A stretch of 64,000 nucleotides of DNA from Candidatus Obscuribacterales bacterium (GCA_019747875.1 JAIEQI010000048.1:1-64000), one strand, 5' to 3'; positions 15,431-25,448 are shown, numbered from the stretch's first letter. The notes: generated from the sequence alone by a model not told the origin. A program made the numbers and translations.

Positions 15431-18259
15431 CTATGCACCGATCCACATTGGCTCTGGTACCTGATCAGGACCAGCCGTGTTTTGATAAACTGCCGGTAGC
15501 TCCTCGGCAGTGGGAGGGGTCTGCAGAGCTACCAGAGCCGGTGCTATTACATCTCTAATGCGTTCGTTGGTGTAGAACGCTTCTGACCAGAGTGGAACAG
15601 ATGTGGTGAGAACGCCTTGAGTACCTGGCAAGATGCCCTGGTGAATGTATCTGTTGGCGTAAAAACCTGAAAAGCCGAGGAGCCAGGCGTAAGAGCCGAA
15701 GGCTAAATCGGTGGATGTTTTCTGAGCAAACGTGTTCATAAAATCAACTACACTTGTTGGTTCGCTCAAACCTGCAGAAATGCCGTTAACAATGGTGGAC
15801 AAAGCTAGTCCGTCCTTCCAAGCGTTCGCGTATCCGCCCATAACGACGCCCGTCAAGGTATCTTTGAACACAGCTTCGCCGTATGCTCTGGCGAAGGCTC
15901 CAAAGCTTTCATGTACGCCGTTGTAGTAGTTCACAGCTTCGTGCGTGCCTCGATAGACTGTCGAAGCAGCCATCGCCGTACCAGCGTTGACACCGCTTTG
16001 AATGGCGAAATTTGTGTAGGCGACAGACCTGTATGCAGCGAGGGCGGCTCGGTATTCAGCGCTACCTGTACCGATGAAGGGAATTGAGCTTGAGATTCTG
16101 GACCAAAGTCCAATGTCTTTCCCCATGGACTTTAACCCAGTTGCCGCAACTTTTTGGGCTGCTTCTGCCAACTTTAGTCCCTCAAGGCTTGAAAGTGAGG
16201 CTATCTCGCCTCCGGTTTTAATTACAGCAGCTTCTGCTACTTCCTTACTTATTAGCTTTCCGCCCTCAACGATCAGTGCTCTCCGTGCCAGTGCAGCGAT
16301 TGAACCTGTTGCCCCATCAATTGCGCCCCACAACGGTGTATACCAGTAGATGTCATCCCCCATAAGCCATTTAACCGTGGTGTAGGTACCAGCGCCGGCG
16401 GTAGCTCCTGCTACGACCGCTCCGGGTCCGCTCCAGCCGGTTAAGAAGACAGCGGCGGCCCCTGCTGCCACTGCTGCTGCGTCCGCCACTAGCTCCTGTG
16501 CTAAATCGGTCGTAAACTCCAGAATTTTAGTAAAGGTGCTCGGCTCATTGGCCGCTTCCAACAACGTTGCGTATTCGATCTCCGGTCTTTCTACAAAGAT
16601 CGGATCAAGTTCTTTCGCTTCTGCAAATAGTTCGCTTGCCTGATTGTAGTTTTTTGCGGCCAATTCGAATCTGCCTAAGACAATTCGTGTAAAAGAGGCT
16701 GCATGCTCGAATGCATCATAGATTTCATAAGCCTTAGTAAGGCCTTCACGAATTTGCGGATCTTGTTCCACCTTAAGTTGTTCTGCTACAACTTCTTTAT
16801 TCTTTCGTGCAAGATCGCGATCAAGATTATCTGCTGCATTAACTGCTGCATGTAACTCAGCTCTGGCTTTATCGATGTCTATTTCTTCCAAAGCTTTCGT
16901 GAAGTTCTCCAGGTGCTGGAATGGATTGAGATCCGCAGCTGTTTGCACTTTGTCGGAAAGCGCTAACATTTCGTCAAATTCTTTTTTTCCTCTGACAAGC
17001 TCGGGATCGATCTCCTGAACTCGCAGCAGCAATTGATGAGCTTCGGCTCCGCGTCCTTGTGAAATCAAGAAATCGGCATAGTTGATTCGTGTAAGTGCCG
17101 ATGCATGTGCTACGGTTGCCCAAGCCATTTCTTTGTCTTCGAGTTCTTTTAGTGCTTCGTTAAATGCTTCCGGATCGTCTGTTAACCTGGGGTCGGCCCC
17201 AAGTTCAGCCATTTCATGTTGGATAGTCTCGAGTTGCTCTTGTACGTCCATCTGATTGAGTTCGTCTGCTTGCTTGATAGCATCCGCGTAATGCTCTTCC
17301 GCCTTTTCCATGTTTCCCGATTGGCGCTCGGCATCGCCGAGGCTCATCGTGATTAAAGGAAGCATAAACTCTTCTCTGTTGATGATCTCTTTGCGGCCTT
17401 GTCCTATCGCATCTTCAAGATCCTTCTTAAATTGCAGGAAATTGGAATCTATGGCAGCATCTGGATCCTTTTTCTCAGCCTCTTTGAGCAGTTCGACTGC
17501 TTCTTCCAACTGTCCGTTGCCGGCAATGAACATAGCTAAGGCGAATCTGGTTGCGCTGGGCGCATGTTTAAGTGATTCCAGCGCCGTTTCGCTTTCCAGC
17601 AGCACGGACTTTTCTTCATCGGATTTGGCCGTCCCAATTTTGGCGCGCACGTCGAATAGCGTTGCTTCTACTTCCGTTTGATTAATACTGTCGGCAGCGC
17701 TGATGGCAGCTTCGAATTCGTTTTTTGCAGCCAGGGTAAGAAATTTGATGCGATCTTTGACTGTGGTCTCCTCTTTTTCTCCCTTATCATTGATAACGAT
17801 CAGTACTTCGTTGTCTTGTTGAACTGAAAGCGCACTGATTTCTCTCATCGCCTCGCCAGCCAGGCTGACGTGTGAATAAGGATTATTGAAGGAATTCGTT
17901 CCTGGTGAGTTTTCTGTGATTATAAGATCGGTGGCGTCTTTTACTTGCTCCTCCTCGGGAGCTGTCAATTCTTGCGGTGAAGCTTGAGCTTCTTGTGTAG
18001 CCTGAACCTCTTGAAGGGTTTCTGCCTTCACCTCTCCGCTCCTTGCTGCGTCTTTGCGCTTGTGCTCATCTACGATTTCTAAAGATGTTAGCTGACTAGC
18101 GCCTGATGCCGATCGCGTCGGGAGGTTCTCTGCGCTTGACTGAGTGCTGCGTAGCGTATGCACTTCGTCCTGGAGCGACAGAAGACCCGCTTCACTGCGT
18201 CTCGGCATTGAAGCGGGGCTAGCTTCTGTCTTTTGAATCTCGGATTGCGGGCTTTCCAT
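15431..18259 (-). CDS. Cassette protein B, copy 1: helical-repeat protein with Gly-rich hydrophobic region
   Basis: 942 aa, lineage-specific. Residues 1-120 are polar and low-complexity with no signal peptide. About 130-575 is all-helical with TPR-like pairs (MAWATVAHASALTRINYADF, then GRFELAAKNYNQASELFAEA). About 585-640 is a Gly/Ala-rich hydrophobic stretch (AAAVAAGAAAVFLTGWSGPG). The rest has amphipathic helices and ends in MWIGA. It is a full-length paralogue of 20613-23363, with long identical stretches such as STDLAFGS and DDI-WYTP. It lies 31 bp downstream of protein A copy 1 and ends at a strong terminator. Function unknown; a scaffold or pore-related role is speculation. Confidence 0.75.
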   Translation of the reverse strand: MESPQSEIQKTEASPASMPRRSEAGLLSLQDEVHTLRSTQSSAENLPTRSASGASQLTSLEIVDEHKRKDAARSGEVKAETLQEVQATQEAQASPQELTAPEEEQVKDATDLIITENSPGTNSFNNPYSHVSLAGEAMREISALSVQQDNEVLIVINDKGEKEETTVKDRIKFLTLAAKNEFEAAISAADSINQTEVEATLFDVRAKIGTAKSDEEKSVLLESETALESLKHAPSATRFALAMFIAGNGQLEEAVELLKEAEKKDPDAAIDSNFLQFKKDLEDAIGQGRKEIINREEFMLPLITMSLGDAERQSGNMEKAEEHYADAIKQADELNQMDVQEQLETIQHEMAELGADPRLTDDPEAFNEALKELEDKEMAWATVAHASALTRINYADFLISQGRGAEAHQLLLRVQEIDPELVRGKKEFDEMLALSDKVQTAADLNPFQHLENFTKALEEIDIDKARAELHAAVNAADNLDRDLARKNKEVVAEQLKVEQDPQIREGLTKAYEIYDAFEHAASFTRIVLGRFELAAKNYNQASELFAEAKELDPIFVERPEIEYATLLEAANEPSTFTKILEFTTDLAQELVADAAAVAAGAAAVFLTGWSGPGAVVAGATAGAGTYTTVKWLMGDDIYWYTPLWGAIDGATGSIAALARRALIVEGGKLISKEVAEAAVIKTGGEIASLSSLEGLKLAEAAQKVAATGLKSMGKDIGLWSRISSSIPFIGTGSAEYRAALAAYRSVAYTNFAIQSGVNAGTAMAASTVYRGTHEAVNYYNGVHESFGAFARAYGEAVFKDTLTGVVMGGYANAWKDGLALSTIVNGISAGLSEPTSVVDFMNTFAQKTSTDLAFGSYAWLLGFSGFYANRYIHQGILPGTQGVLTTSVPLWSEAFYTNERIRDVIAPALVALQTPPTAEELPAVYQNTAGPDQVPEPMWIGA

Positions 18260-18290
18260 AATTCAGGACTCTTGTTTTCGAGTGGAGTGT

Positions 18291-20294
18291 TTAGCTTTTG
18301 CGCACTTGTTCTAGTGCGCTTGAGAGGAATGGACTCAGAACACTTGGGGCCGCTTCTGCTCGAATGATTTTTGCGCCAGATTTTTGATAAATTTGCTTTG
18401 CAAGCAAATCCATTTGCTTTTTCGCTTGATCATTTTTTGGGATGTGCGTTTCCAATGCGTCCTGTGCACTTATTCTGTAGAAACCTTTGGATACTCCATT
18501 GGCATCAAAGTCTTGTTTTAGTAGATCGCCAGGTTTTGCGTACACCCATGGACCTTCCGGATCATAGGATGCCTTAAATCGGAACGTTACGCCGTCTGGA
18601 ACCTGGACAACTTGCATCGGGTCTTTGAAATTCTCCATATTTGGTCTGTACACGCCCGGCTTCCCTGGCACTTCAGTCCAGTTGTTTGCGAACTTTGCAG
18701 CCTTGGTGTTGTATGTATCTAAGCGATACTCGCCTGTTTTGAAGTCAACCGAATCGCGATATATCAATACGGAGCCTGGAGTCGCGTGTTGTCCACTTGC
18801 AATAGTTACTTCATTCAAGGTTGTGCTTTTTAGTACGCTTCCGTCCGGAAGCTTTACGCCATTTTCGGGAGTAATCAGGCGAGTGTTAGAGAGCTGCCGA
18901 ACTGGATCTCCGTCAATTGTTTTTCCCTGTGGAACAACTTCCTGTGGTGCAAATTGAACGCCATTTGGCAGTACCGTTCCGGCCTTCAGAACCAGTGGCT
19001 TTCCGTCTGCGCCAAATTGACCTGGCACAGCCATATCGTTCTTCAAAACCATAGGAGCTTCGCTTGTTGAATGAAGTACTCCATTCGGAAATTTCTGAGG
19101 ATCCACTACTTCTGTTTTTACTTCAAAGCTGCCTTTTTGTACCAGGCTCTTTGGATTTTTATTCCAAATTTCTTGAATCGCAGCCTTGTCCAAAGTAACA
19201 ACAGGTTTTTCCCCAATGAATGCGTCACGAATTTGCTGTCGCAAAACTTTGTCAGCTTGTATTCCACCAACTGTTGCTGCAAGTGCTGTAATCGCGCCGA
19301 TCTTTTGGCTCTCCAGGAGAATTTTACTCACGTCGACTTCTTCGCCGGCTGCTTGCTGCCGTCCCATTTCCTGCAGTCCACCGGCAGTCGTGCCGAAGAT
19401 GTAGCCACCGGCAACCATTTGAAGGAAGGGGCTGCGATTTAGGGCGTCGTTTGTAATCTTGTTGATGCCGGACGTCGCTCCCGTTGCTGCCGCCAGAATC
19501 ATGGCGTCGAGCAACATTGCCTTTGGATCTATGGTTGATAGAACCGCGGTGGAAAGACCTTTCTCGGCATCGAACTTACCATTTTGATCTTCCCAGCTTT
19601 CGCTGGTCAAGGTTTGTTCGAGCATTCTGTTTGTTGCTCCCATCAACACGCCTTTGAGTGCAAATGGAAGTTCCGTTTGACCTAGCAATTGTACAAGCTG
19701 GCGCATCGCCAATCCTTTTGCTGCACCAAGCGTCGCGTCCAAGGCTTGCATTTCAAGCGAATCAGCTGGTTTGGCTTGATCGAGTGCGTACGAGCCTACT
19801 GTACCTGCTAAACCAGCAGTGCCCTGAACGAAGAGAAACATCATTTTTGTAAATGTACCTCCCATCTGCTTAATCTCTTCCTGAAAGCCAACCGCCGCCA
19901 TATCATCAGCAATTTTTTGCTGGATCTGCTTCTGCATGGCAGCAAGTCTCTCGGAGTCGCCTTCTACTTGTGCGTGTCCGTAGTCTTCATAAAGTGTTTT
20001 TAGGCCTTCCAAGGAGTCTTGGTCCTTTGAATAGACAAAATCAAAAACCTTGCCTAGATAGGAGGTTGACTCACTTACTTTCTCGTGAAAGGCAATTTCA
20101 TTCTTTAGAGCTTTGAGTACGGGATCGTCACTTGGGTTGATCTTCAAGTTATTGATACCTTCAAGCGCACCTTCAATGCGTTCATTCAAGATTACGTTTG
20201 AAATATTTGCCCAAGGAGAGGACTTTTGTGATGGTTCGCTGTCCAAAGCATCAATTTTGCTCTCTTGTAAGTTTTCATTTTGCAACTGAGCCAT
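18291..20294 (-). CDS. Cassette protein A, copy 1
   Basis: 667 aa. ATG at 20294 (MAQLQNENLQ) is chosen: AGAGGTGG sits just upstream and the paralogue at 23382-25448 begins equivalently. The N-terminal half is helical with hydrophobic Gly/Ala segments (MMFLFVQGTAGLAGTVGSYA, and SPFLQMVAGGYIFGTTAGG). The C-terminal half (about 370-640) is beta-rich with repeated phrases like VLKAGTVLPNGVQFAP, GVKLPDGSVLK and SGQHATPGSVLIYRDSVD. It ends SVLSPFLSSALEQVRKS. No signal peptide and no known family. Cotranscribed with B copy 1. Confidence 0.75.
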   Translation of the reverse strand: MAQLQNENLQESKIDALDSEPSQKSSPWANISNVILNERIEGALEGINNLKINPSDDPVLKALKNEIAFHEKVSESTSYLGKVFDFVYSKDQDSLEGLKTLYEDYGHAQVEGDSERLAAMQKQIQQKIADDMAAVGFQEEIKQMGGTFTKMMFLFVQGTAGLAGTVGSYALDQAKPADSLEMQALDATLGAAKGLAMRQLVQLLGQTELPFALKGVLMGATNRMLEQTLTSESWEDQNGKFDAEKGLSTAVLSTIDPKAMLLDAMILAAATGATSGINKITNDALNRSPFLQMVAGGYIFGTTAGGLQEMGRQQAAGEEVDVSKILLESQKIGAITALAATVGGIQADKVLRQQIRDAFIGEKPVVTLDKAAIQEIWNKNPKSLVQKGSFEVKTEVVDPQKFPNGVLHSTSEAPMVLKNDMAVPGQFGADGKPLVLKAGTVLPNGVQFAPQEVVPQGKTIDGDPVRQLSNTRLITPENGVKLPDGSVLKSTTLNEVTIASGQHATPGSVLIYRDSVDFKTGEYRLDTYNTKAAKFANNWTEVPGKPGVYRPNMENFKDPMQVVQVPDGVTFRFKASYDPEGPWVYAKPGDLLKQDFDANGVSKGFYRISAQDALETHIPKNDQAKKQMDLLAKQIYQKSGAKIIRAEAAPSVLSPFLSSALEQVRKS

Positions 20295-20319
20295 ATCCAC
20301 CTCTAGATTATGCAGTAGC

Positions 20320-20349
20320 AGCGATGCCGTGCATATGCCATGCATCGCT
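20320..20349. promoter_or_regulatory. Hairpin in leader of cassette copy 1
   Basis: AGCGATGC (20320-20327) and GCATCGCT (20342-20349) are a perfect 8-bp inverted repeat with a 14-nt loop that itself contains GCATATGC. It lies 26 bp upstream of the protein A start and is not present ahead of copy 2. Confidence 0.35.
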
Positions 20350-20381
20350 CCCAACGATTCCAGTAATTCCTAATGAACCGC

Positions 20382-20400
20382 CACTGCATATGGTGCAGTG
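20382..20400. promoter_or_regulatory. Conserved 19-bp palindromic motif, copy 1
   Basis: CACTGCATATGGTGCAGTG, an inverted repeat CACTGCA/TGCAGTG with a 5-bp centre, about 90 bp upstream of protein A copy 1. It matches the motif ahead of copy 2 (25480-25498) at 17 of 19 positions in otherwise different DNA. Probably an operator or promoter element for the cassette. Confidence 0.45.
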
Positions 20401-20473
20401 TTGGTTTCCTTTGCTTGAGCACAAGGAACAGCTAAATGCTGAACGATAGTGCAAAGGCGTTTAAGTCTGAAGA

Positions 20474-20490
20474 ATTCATTCGGAATGAAT
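20474..20490. promoter_or_regulatory. 17-bp palindrome ATTCATTC-G-GAATGAAT
   Basis: Perfect 8-bp arms around one base, in the 318-bp gap between protein B copy 2 and protein A copy 1. Symmetry and length suit a dimeric repressor. No equivalent is seen ahead of copy 2. Confidence 0.35.
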
Positions 20491-20612
20491 CTAGTAAATT
20501 TGTTCAGAATGCGCCTTCTTCCTGAGAACAATATAGATGCGCAGAGCTGACATTGTCATCGCCGTTGGATCACGGCGAGTTAACAGCGTGAAAACAGAAC
20601 CAATTAGTCAGA

Positions 20613-23363
20613 TTATGTCCCGATCCAAACCGTTGTGGGCACACGATTCGGTCCCGGCGTGCGCCGGTAGGCTTCTTCCATCTCTTCTGCGGTCGGAGGC
20701 TTTTGTAGAGCCTCCAACGCTGGTCCGATCACATTCTTGATGCTCTCGCGAGTGTAGTACGCTTCTGACCACAGGGGAATCGAGGGAACGAACGATGTTT
20801 TTACAGCCGATGACATACCGCGGATCAAATAGCGCTCTCCGGCAAAGCCGCCCATTCCTACAACCCACGAGACGGATCCAAAGGCCAAATCTGTTGAAGT
20901 CTTTTGTCCGAATTTAGTCAGGTATTCGACGAAGTCCTTAGGTTTGCTCGTCGCAGTCGTCATACTGTTAACGACAGCAGACATAGCCAATCCGTCAGCC
21001 CAGGAGTCCGCATATCCGCCCATGACGACGCCGCTTAGAGTATCTTTGAAAACTGATCGTCCATAGGCTTTTGCGAAATCACCGAAAGTTTCATGCTTGC
21101 CATTGTAATAATTGACACCTTCGTGTGTTCCTCGATATACCGCGGAGGCAGCCGCCGCCGTGCCACCGTTCACTACTGCATGAACGCCAAGATTGCTGTA
21201 CGCCACAGCTCTGTATGCCGCTAAAGCCGAACGGTATTCAGCACTACCTGTACCGATAAATGGGATCGAGCTAGACATGCGCGCCCAGAGCCCGATGTCC
21301 TTGCCCATTGCCTTTAGACCCGTTGAAGCCAACTTTTGAGCAGCTTCGCTCATCTTGAGCCCTTCGAGTCCTGAAAGGGCGGCGACGTTGCCACCGGTTT
21401 TAATGACGGCTTTCTCTGCCAGCTCTTTGCTCACAAGTTTGCCGCCTTCGACAATGAGAGCTTGGCGAGCCATTGCGGCAAGCGAGCCTGTAACTCCGTC
21501 GATGGCTCCCCAAATTGGGGTGTACCAATGAATATCGTCACCCATCAGCCATTTGACACCGGTATAAGTCGCGGCTCCAGCTGCCGCTCCGGCTACAATC
21601 GCGCCAGGTCCTGACCAGCCAGTAAGAGCAACCGCTCCAGCTCCGGCCAGAATGGCTGCCGCATCAGCGACTAATTCCTTTGCTAGATTCTTTGTGAATT
21701 CCAGGACTTTTTGAAAAGTGCTTGGCTCGTTGGCTGCTTCCAATAGTTTGTCGATTTCGATTTCTTTTCTTGCTGCAAACTGAGGATCGAGATTTTTCGC
21801 TTCTTGAAATAGTTCCTTTGCCTGATTGTAGTTCTTCGCGGCAAGTTCAAATCTTCCCAGCGCCACGCGAGTGAACGACGCGGCATGCTCAAATGCATCA
21901 TATATCTCGAAAGCCTGCGTAAGTCCTTCGCGTATTTTTGGATCAAGCTCAACTTTCAGTTGTTCTTTGATAACTTCTTTGTTCTTTTTAGCTAAATCAC
22001 GGTCGAGATTGTCAGCGGCTTTCACGGCCGCTTGCAATTCGGATCTGGCTTTGTCTATGTCTTTTTTATCGAGTGCTTTTTTGAAGTTTTCCAGATGTTG
22101 GAAAGGATTTAAGTCAGCTGCCGATTGCACTTTCTCAGAGAGTGCAAGCATGTCTTTGAATTCTTTCTTGTCGTTGACCAACTCGGGATCAATCTCTTGC
22201 ACCTTCTTTAAGATTTCTCGAGCTTCGTTTCCGCGACCATTTGAGAGCAGGAAGTCGGCATAATTAATGCGGGACAGGGCGGGAGCATGAGCAACCGCAG
22301 CCCAGGCCATTTCGCGAGTTTCGATTTCTTTCAGTGCTTCGGGATCGTTTGCTTTTTGAGCACGTTCCTTAGCGAGTGCATCCAGCTGTGCCTTCACTAC
22401 TTTTTGGTCGAGCCCATCAGCTTGCTTGATTGCTTCCCGATAGAATTCTTCCGCCTTTACTTTGTTGCCGAGCTGTCTTTCGTTGTCGCCCAGGCTCATT
22501 GAAATCAATGGAAGCATGAACTCTTCTTTGTTGATGATCGATTTACGACCTTCTGCAACTGCCAGTTCCAGATCCTTCTTGAACTGGACGAAGCTTGCAT
22601 CCTTTTCCGCTTCGGGATCCTTTTGCTCGGCCTCTTTCATCAGTTCTAGAGCTTTGTTCACATCAGCACTGCCCGCTTTGAACATTGCGTAGGCGAATCT
22701 TGTGGCGCTAGGCGAATGCTTAAGTGATTCAAGTGCCGTTTCGCATTCTGTTAGTGTGACCTTTTCCCCTTCAAGTGCTGCCTTCGCTAGCTTGCCGCGC
22801 ACTTCAAATAATGTCGCTTCCACCTTCGATTGGTTGATACTGTCGGAGGCTTTAATTGCCTTGTCAAACTCTTTTTCGGCAGTCTGTGTGAGAAATTCTC
22901 GGCGCTCTTTAACGGTCGTCTCTTTCTTCTCACCTTTATCGTTGGTGATAATCAGCTTTTCGTCATCCTTCCGATTAGCGAGGGCTTGAATTTCCCTCAT
23001 CGCTTCGCCGGCGAGGCTGACATGTTTGTAAGGATTATCGAAGGAGCTTGTCGCTGGCGTGTTCTCTTTATTTGCAAGATCGCTAGCATCTTTTTTGACA
23101 GCTGCTTGTTTATCGCCGGTGGGCTGAGACGTGGGGTCATTGCTTTTTTGCGCAGACTTTTTCTCGTCCACAATTTGGAGAGGTTGAAGTTCGGCTGTGC
23201 CCTGTGGCGCCGGGCGGGCTGTGCTCTCGCTTGCCGAGCGAGATCCGCGCATTGCTTGCAATTCTAGTTGGAGTGAGCGCGAGCCACCATCATCATCGCT
23301 GCTCTCATCTGGAGCCGGGCGATTTGTTTCAACTTCGTCGTTGGTCGTGCGTGCTTGATCCAT
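20613..23363 (-). CDS. Cassette protein B, copy 2
   Basis: 916 aa, paralogue of 15431-18259 along its whole length. The N-terminal 120 residues differ most but keep a SLQxExxxxRxxxSxSE-like phrase and the LQIVDEKK segment. The helical-repeat part (about 130-550) and the Gly-rich hydrophobic part (ALTGWSGPGAIVAGAAAGAA) are highly similar, and it ends in TVWIGT. There is no signal peptide. It starts 18 bp after protein A copy 2, so the two are an operon. The weaker N-terminal conservation suggests the body is under selection and the N-terminus may carry copy-specific information. Function unknown. Confidence 0.75.
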   Translation of the reverse strand: MDQARTTNDEVETNRPAPDESSDDDGGSRSLQLELQAMRGSRSASESTARPAPQGTAELQPLQIVDEKKSAQKSNDPTSQPTGDKQAAVKKDASDLANKENTPATSSFDNPYKHVSLAGEAMREIQALANRKDDEKLIITNDKGEKKETTVKERREFLTQTAEKEFDKAIKASDSINQSKVEATLFEVRGKLAKAALEGEKVTLTECETALESLKHSPSATRFAYAMFKAGSADVNKALELMKEAEQKDPEAEKDASFVQFKKDLELAVAEGRKSIINKEEFMLPLISMSLGDNERQLGNKVKAEEFYREAIKQADGLDQKVVKAQLDALAKERAQKANDPEALKEIETREMAWAAVAHAPALSRINYADFLLSNGRGNEAREILKKVQEIDPELVNDKKEFKDMLALSEKVQSAADLNPFQHLENFKKALDKKDIDKARSELQAAVKAADNLDRDLAKKNKEVIKEQLKVELDPKIREGLTQAFEIYDAFEHAASFTRVALGRFELAAKNYNQAKELFQEAKNLDPQFAARKEIEIDKLLEAANEPSTFQKVLEFTKNLAKELVADAAAILAGAGAVALTGWSGPGAIVAGAAAGAATYTGVKWLMGDDIHWYTPIWGAIDGVTGSLAAMARQALIVEGGKLVSKELAEKAVIKTGGNVAALSGLEGLKMSEAAQKLASTGLKAMGKDIGLWARMSSSIPFIGTGSAEYRSALAAYRAVAYSNLGVHAVVNGGTAAAASAVYRGTHEGVNYYNGKHETFGDFAKAYGRSVFKDTLSGVVMGGYADSWADGLAMSAVVNSMTTATSKPKDFVEYLTKFGQKTSTDLAFGSVSWVVGMGGFAGERYLIRGMSSAVKTSFVPSIPLWSEAYYTRESIKNVIGPALEALQKPPTAEEMEEAYRRTPGPNRVPTTVWIGT

Positions 23364-23381
23364 TTCTCAGTGATGATCTGT

Positions 23382-25448
23382 TTATGTTTGAGGGGGAGTG
23401 GTTTGGTTCTTGCGGACTTGCTCAAGCGCTCCTGATAAAAATGGCGAGAGCACGGATGAGCCGCCAATCTGTGCGCGGGTCACTATCGCGCCGGAACGCT
23501 GATAGATTTCTTTTGTTAGCAGATCCATGCGAGCAGCTGTCTGCGCATTTTTCGGAATGTGCGTTTCGAGCGCATCTTGCGCGCTTATGCGGTAGAAACC
23601 TTGGAATTTACCTTCAGCCGAGAAGCTCTGTTTGATGAGGTCTCCAGGTTTTGCATAGACCCATGGACCATCAGGATCGTAGGAGGGTTTGAATCTAAAG
23701 ACCACGCCATCAGGAACTTGGACCACTTCCATTGGAGTTTTGAAGTGTTCCATGTTTGGTGAGTAAACGCCAGGTTTGCCCGGCACTTCCTTCCACATCT
23801 TTGCGAATTTTTCCGGATTCTCATGGTATGTATCGATACGCGCTGCACCGGTTTTATAGTCAACAGAATCACGCACGATCATGACAGAGCCTGGTTTGGC
23901 TTCTTGTCCGCTGGCAACTGTAATCTCGCTTACATTGCCGCTTTTGAGCACTGTCCCATCTGCCAGTTTCACACCTTTTTCTGGTGTGATTATCTGAGGT
24001 TTTGAAAGAACGCGAATCGGATCTCCATCTACTGTTTTTCCTTGCGGCACTATCTCTTGCGGGGCGAACTGAACGCCGTTTGGCAGTACAGTTCCTGCTT
24101 TCAATACCAACGGTTTGCCATCGGCTCCGAACTGCCCGGGAACGGTAACATCTTTCTGCAAGATCATTTGTGCTTCGGTCGTCGAATAAACTTTTCCTTT
24201 GGGGAATTGCTCAGGATTGACGATTTCTCGTTTTACTTCGAAATAGCCTTTGGATACTAGACTCTTTGAATTTCCGTCCCAGATCTTTTGTATGTCGGCC
24301 TTATCCAACGTAACTGCCGGTTTTGGTGTGCTGAATGCTTCGCGAATTTGTTTGCGAAGAACGGCGTCGGCCTGCAGACCGCCGACCGTAGCGGCCAATC
24401 CTGTCAGTAATCCTATTTTTTGGCTTTCGAGCAAAATTTTGCTGACATCGATTTTTTCGCCAGTGCCTTGTTGGCGCCCTAGTTCCTGCAAACCACCGGC
24501 GGTTGATCCGAAGATGTAACCACCTGCCACCATTTGCAGGAAGGGGCTGCGTTTTAGAATGTCGTTTGTTCCAGCGTTGACTCCAGCTGTTAATGCTGTC
24601 GCTGCCGACAGAATCGCAGCGTCTAGCAACATTGCTTTTGGATCGAAAGTTGAAAGTAGTGCCGTTGAAACTCCTTTGCCAGGTGCAAAGTCGCCATCTT
24701 TGTCTTGCCAGGTTTCGCGCGTAAGGGTTTGGTCGAGCAAGCGGTTCGTTGCTCCCATCAACACGCCCTTCACTGCAAGGGGAAGTTCTGTTTGCCCAAG
24801 AACTTGCACCAATTGGCGCATGGCCAGACCTTTTGCCGCGCCTAGTGTCGCGTCGGTAGCTTGCGTCATGAGCGGGTCCGCGGGCTTTGCTTGGTCCAAT
24901 GCATAGGATCCGACTGTGCCTGCAATGCCAACACCACCTTGCACAAAGAGAAACATCATTTTCGTGAATGTGCCGCCCATTTGTTTAATTTCTTCTTGAA
25001 AGCCGACATTTTTCATGTCTTCAGCAATCTTTTCCTGGATCTTTTTCTGCATCGCTGCCATCTCTTCAGCGTTGCCCTTCACTTGAGCTTGTCCGTAATC
25101 CTCATATAAGGTTTTCAATTCTTGCAGTGATTTTTGATCCTTTGAATATACATAGTCGAATATTTTGCCGAGGTAAGAAGTCGACTTGTCCGATTGCTCA
25201 TGGAACACGATTTCCTTCTTCAAGGCTTTCAGCACCGGATCATTGTGGTCCGTCTGTTTACTCGCTTCCAGCGCTCCGCGAATTCTTGCGTTCAAAATCT
25301 CATTTGAGATATCAGACCATGGTGACGACTTCTTTGTTGTTTGATCTTGAGAATGTTCGACATTCTCTCCTTCTTTCTTTTGAGCGCCGTCAGCATCCGT
25401 CGTTTGCTCCGGTGTGTCTCTTTTGCGGTCTTCTGAAATCTCAGCCAT
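23382..25448 (-). CDS. Cassette protein A, copy 2
   Basis: 688 aa, paralogue of 18291-20294. The ATG has CGAGGTAGTT upstream. A 38-residue polar N-terminus is followed by the shared KKSSPWSDISNEILNARI segment, helical hydrophobic Gly/Ala segments (SPFLQMVAGGYIFGSTAGG) and a beta-rich C-terminal half with phrases shared with copy 1 (VPGKPGVY, PDGPWVYAKPGDLIKQ, FYRISAQDALETHIPKN). It ends with an extra NQTTPPQT tail. First gene of the four-gene array. No known family and no export signal. Cotranscribed with B copy 2. Confidence 0.75.
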   Translation of the reverse strand: MAEISEDRKRDTPEQTTDADGAQKKEGENVEHSQDQTTKKSSPWSDISNEILNARIRGALEASKQTDHNDPVLKALKKEIVFHEQSDKSTSYLGKIFDYVYSKDQKSLQELKTLYEDYGQAQVKGNAEEMAAMQKKIQEKIAEDMKNVGFQEEIKQMGGTFTKMMFLFVQGGVGIAGTVGSYALDQAKPADPLMTQATDATLGAAKGLAMRQLVQVLGQTELPLAVKGVLMGATNRLLDQTLTRETWQDKDGDFAPGKGVSTALLSTFDPKAMLLDAAILSAATALTAGVNAGTNDILKRSPFLQMVAGGYIFGSTAGGLQELGRQQGTGEKIDVSKILLESQKIGLLTGLAATVGGLQADAVLRKQIREAFSTPKPAVTLDKADIQKIWDGNSKSLVSKGYFEVKREIVNPEQFPKGKVYSTTEAQMILQKDVTVPGQFGADGKPLVLKAGTVLPNGVQFAPQEIVPQGKTVDGDPIRVLSKPQIITPEKGVKLADGTVLKSGNVSEITVASGQEAKPGSVMIVRDSVDYKTGAARIDTYHENPEKFAKMWKEVPGKPGVYSPNMEHFKTPMEVVQVPDGVVFRFKPSYDPDGPWVYAKPGDLIKQSFSAEGKFQGFYRISAQDALETHIPKNAQTAARMDLLTKEIYQRSGAIVTRAQIGGSSVLSPFLSGALEQVRKNQTTPPQT

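Noticed and set aside
20295..20354. N-terminal extension of protein A copy 1
   Set aside because: The extension lies in the leader hairpin, its paralogue lacks it, and a strong ribosome site precedes the ATG at 20294.
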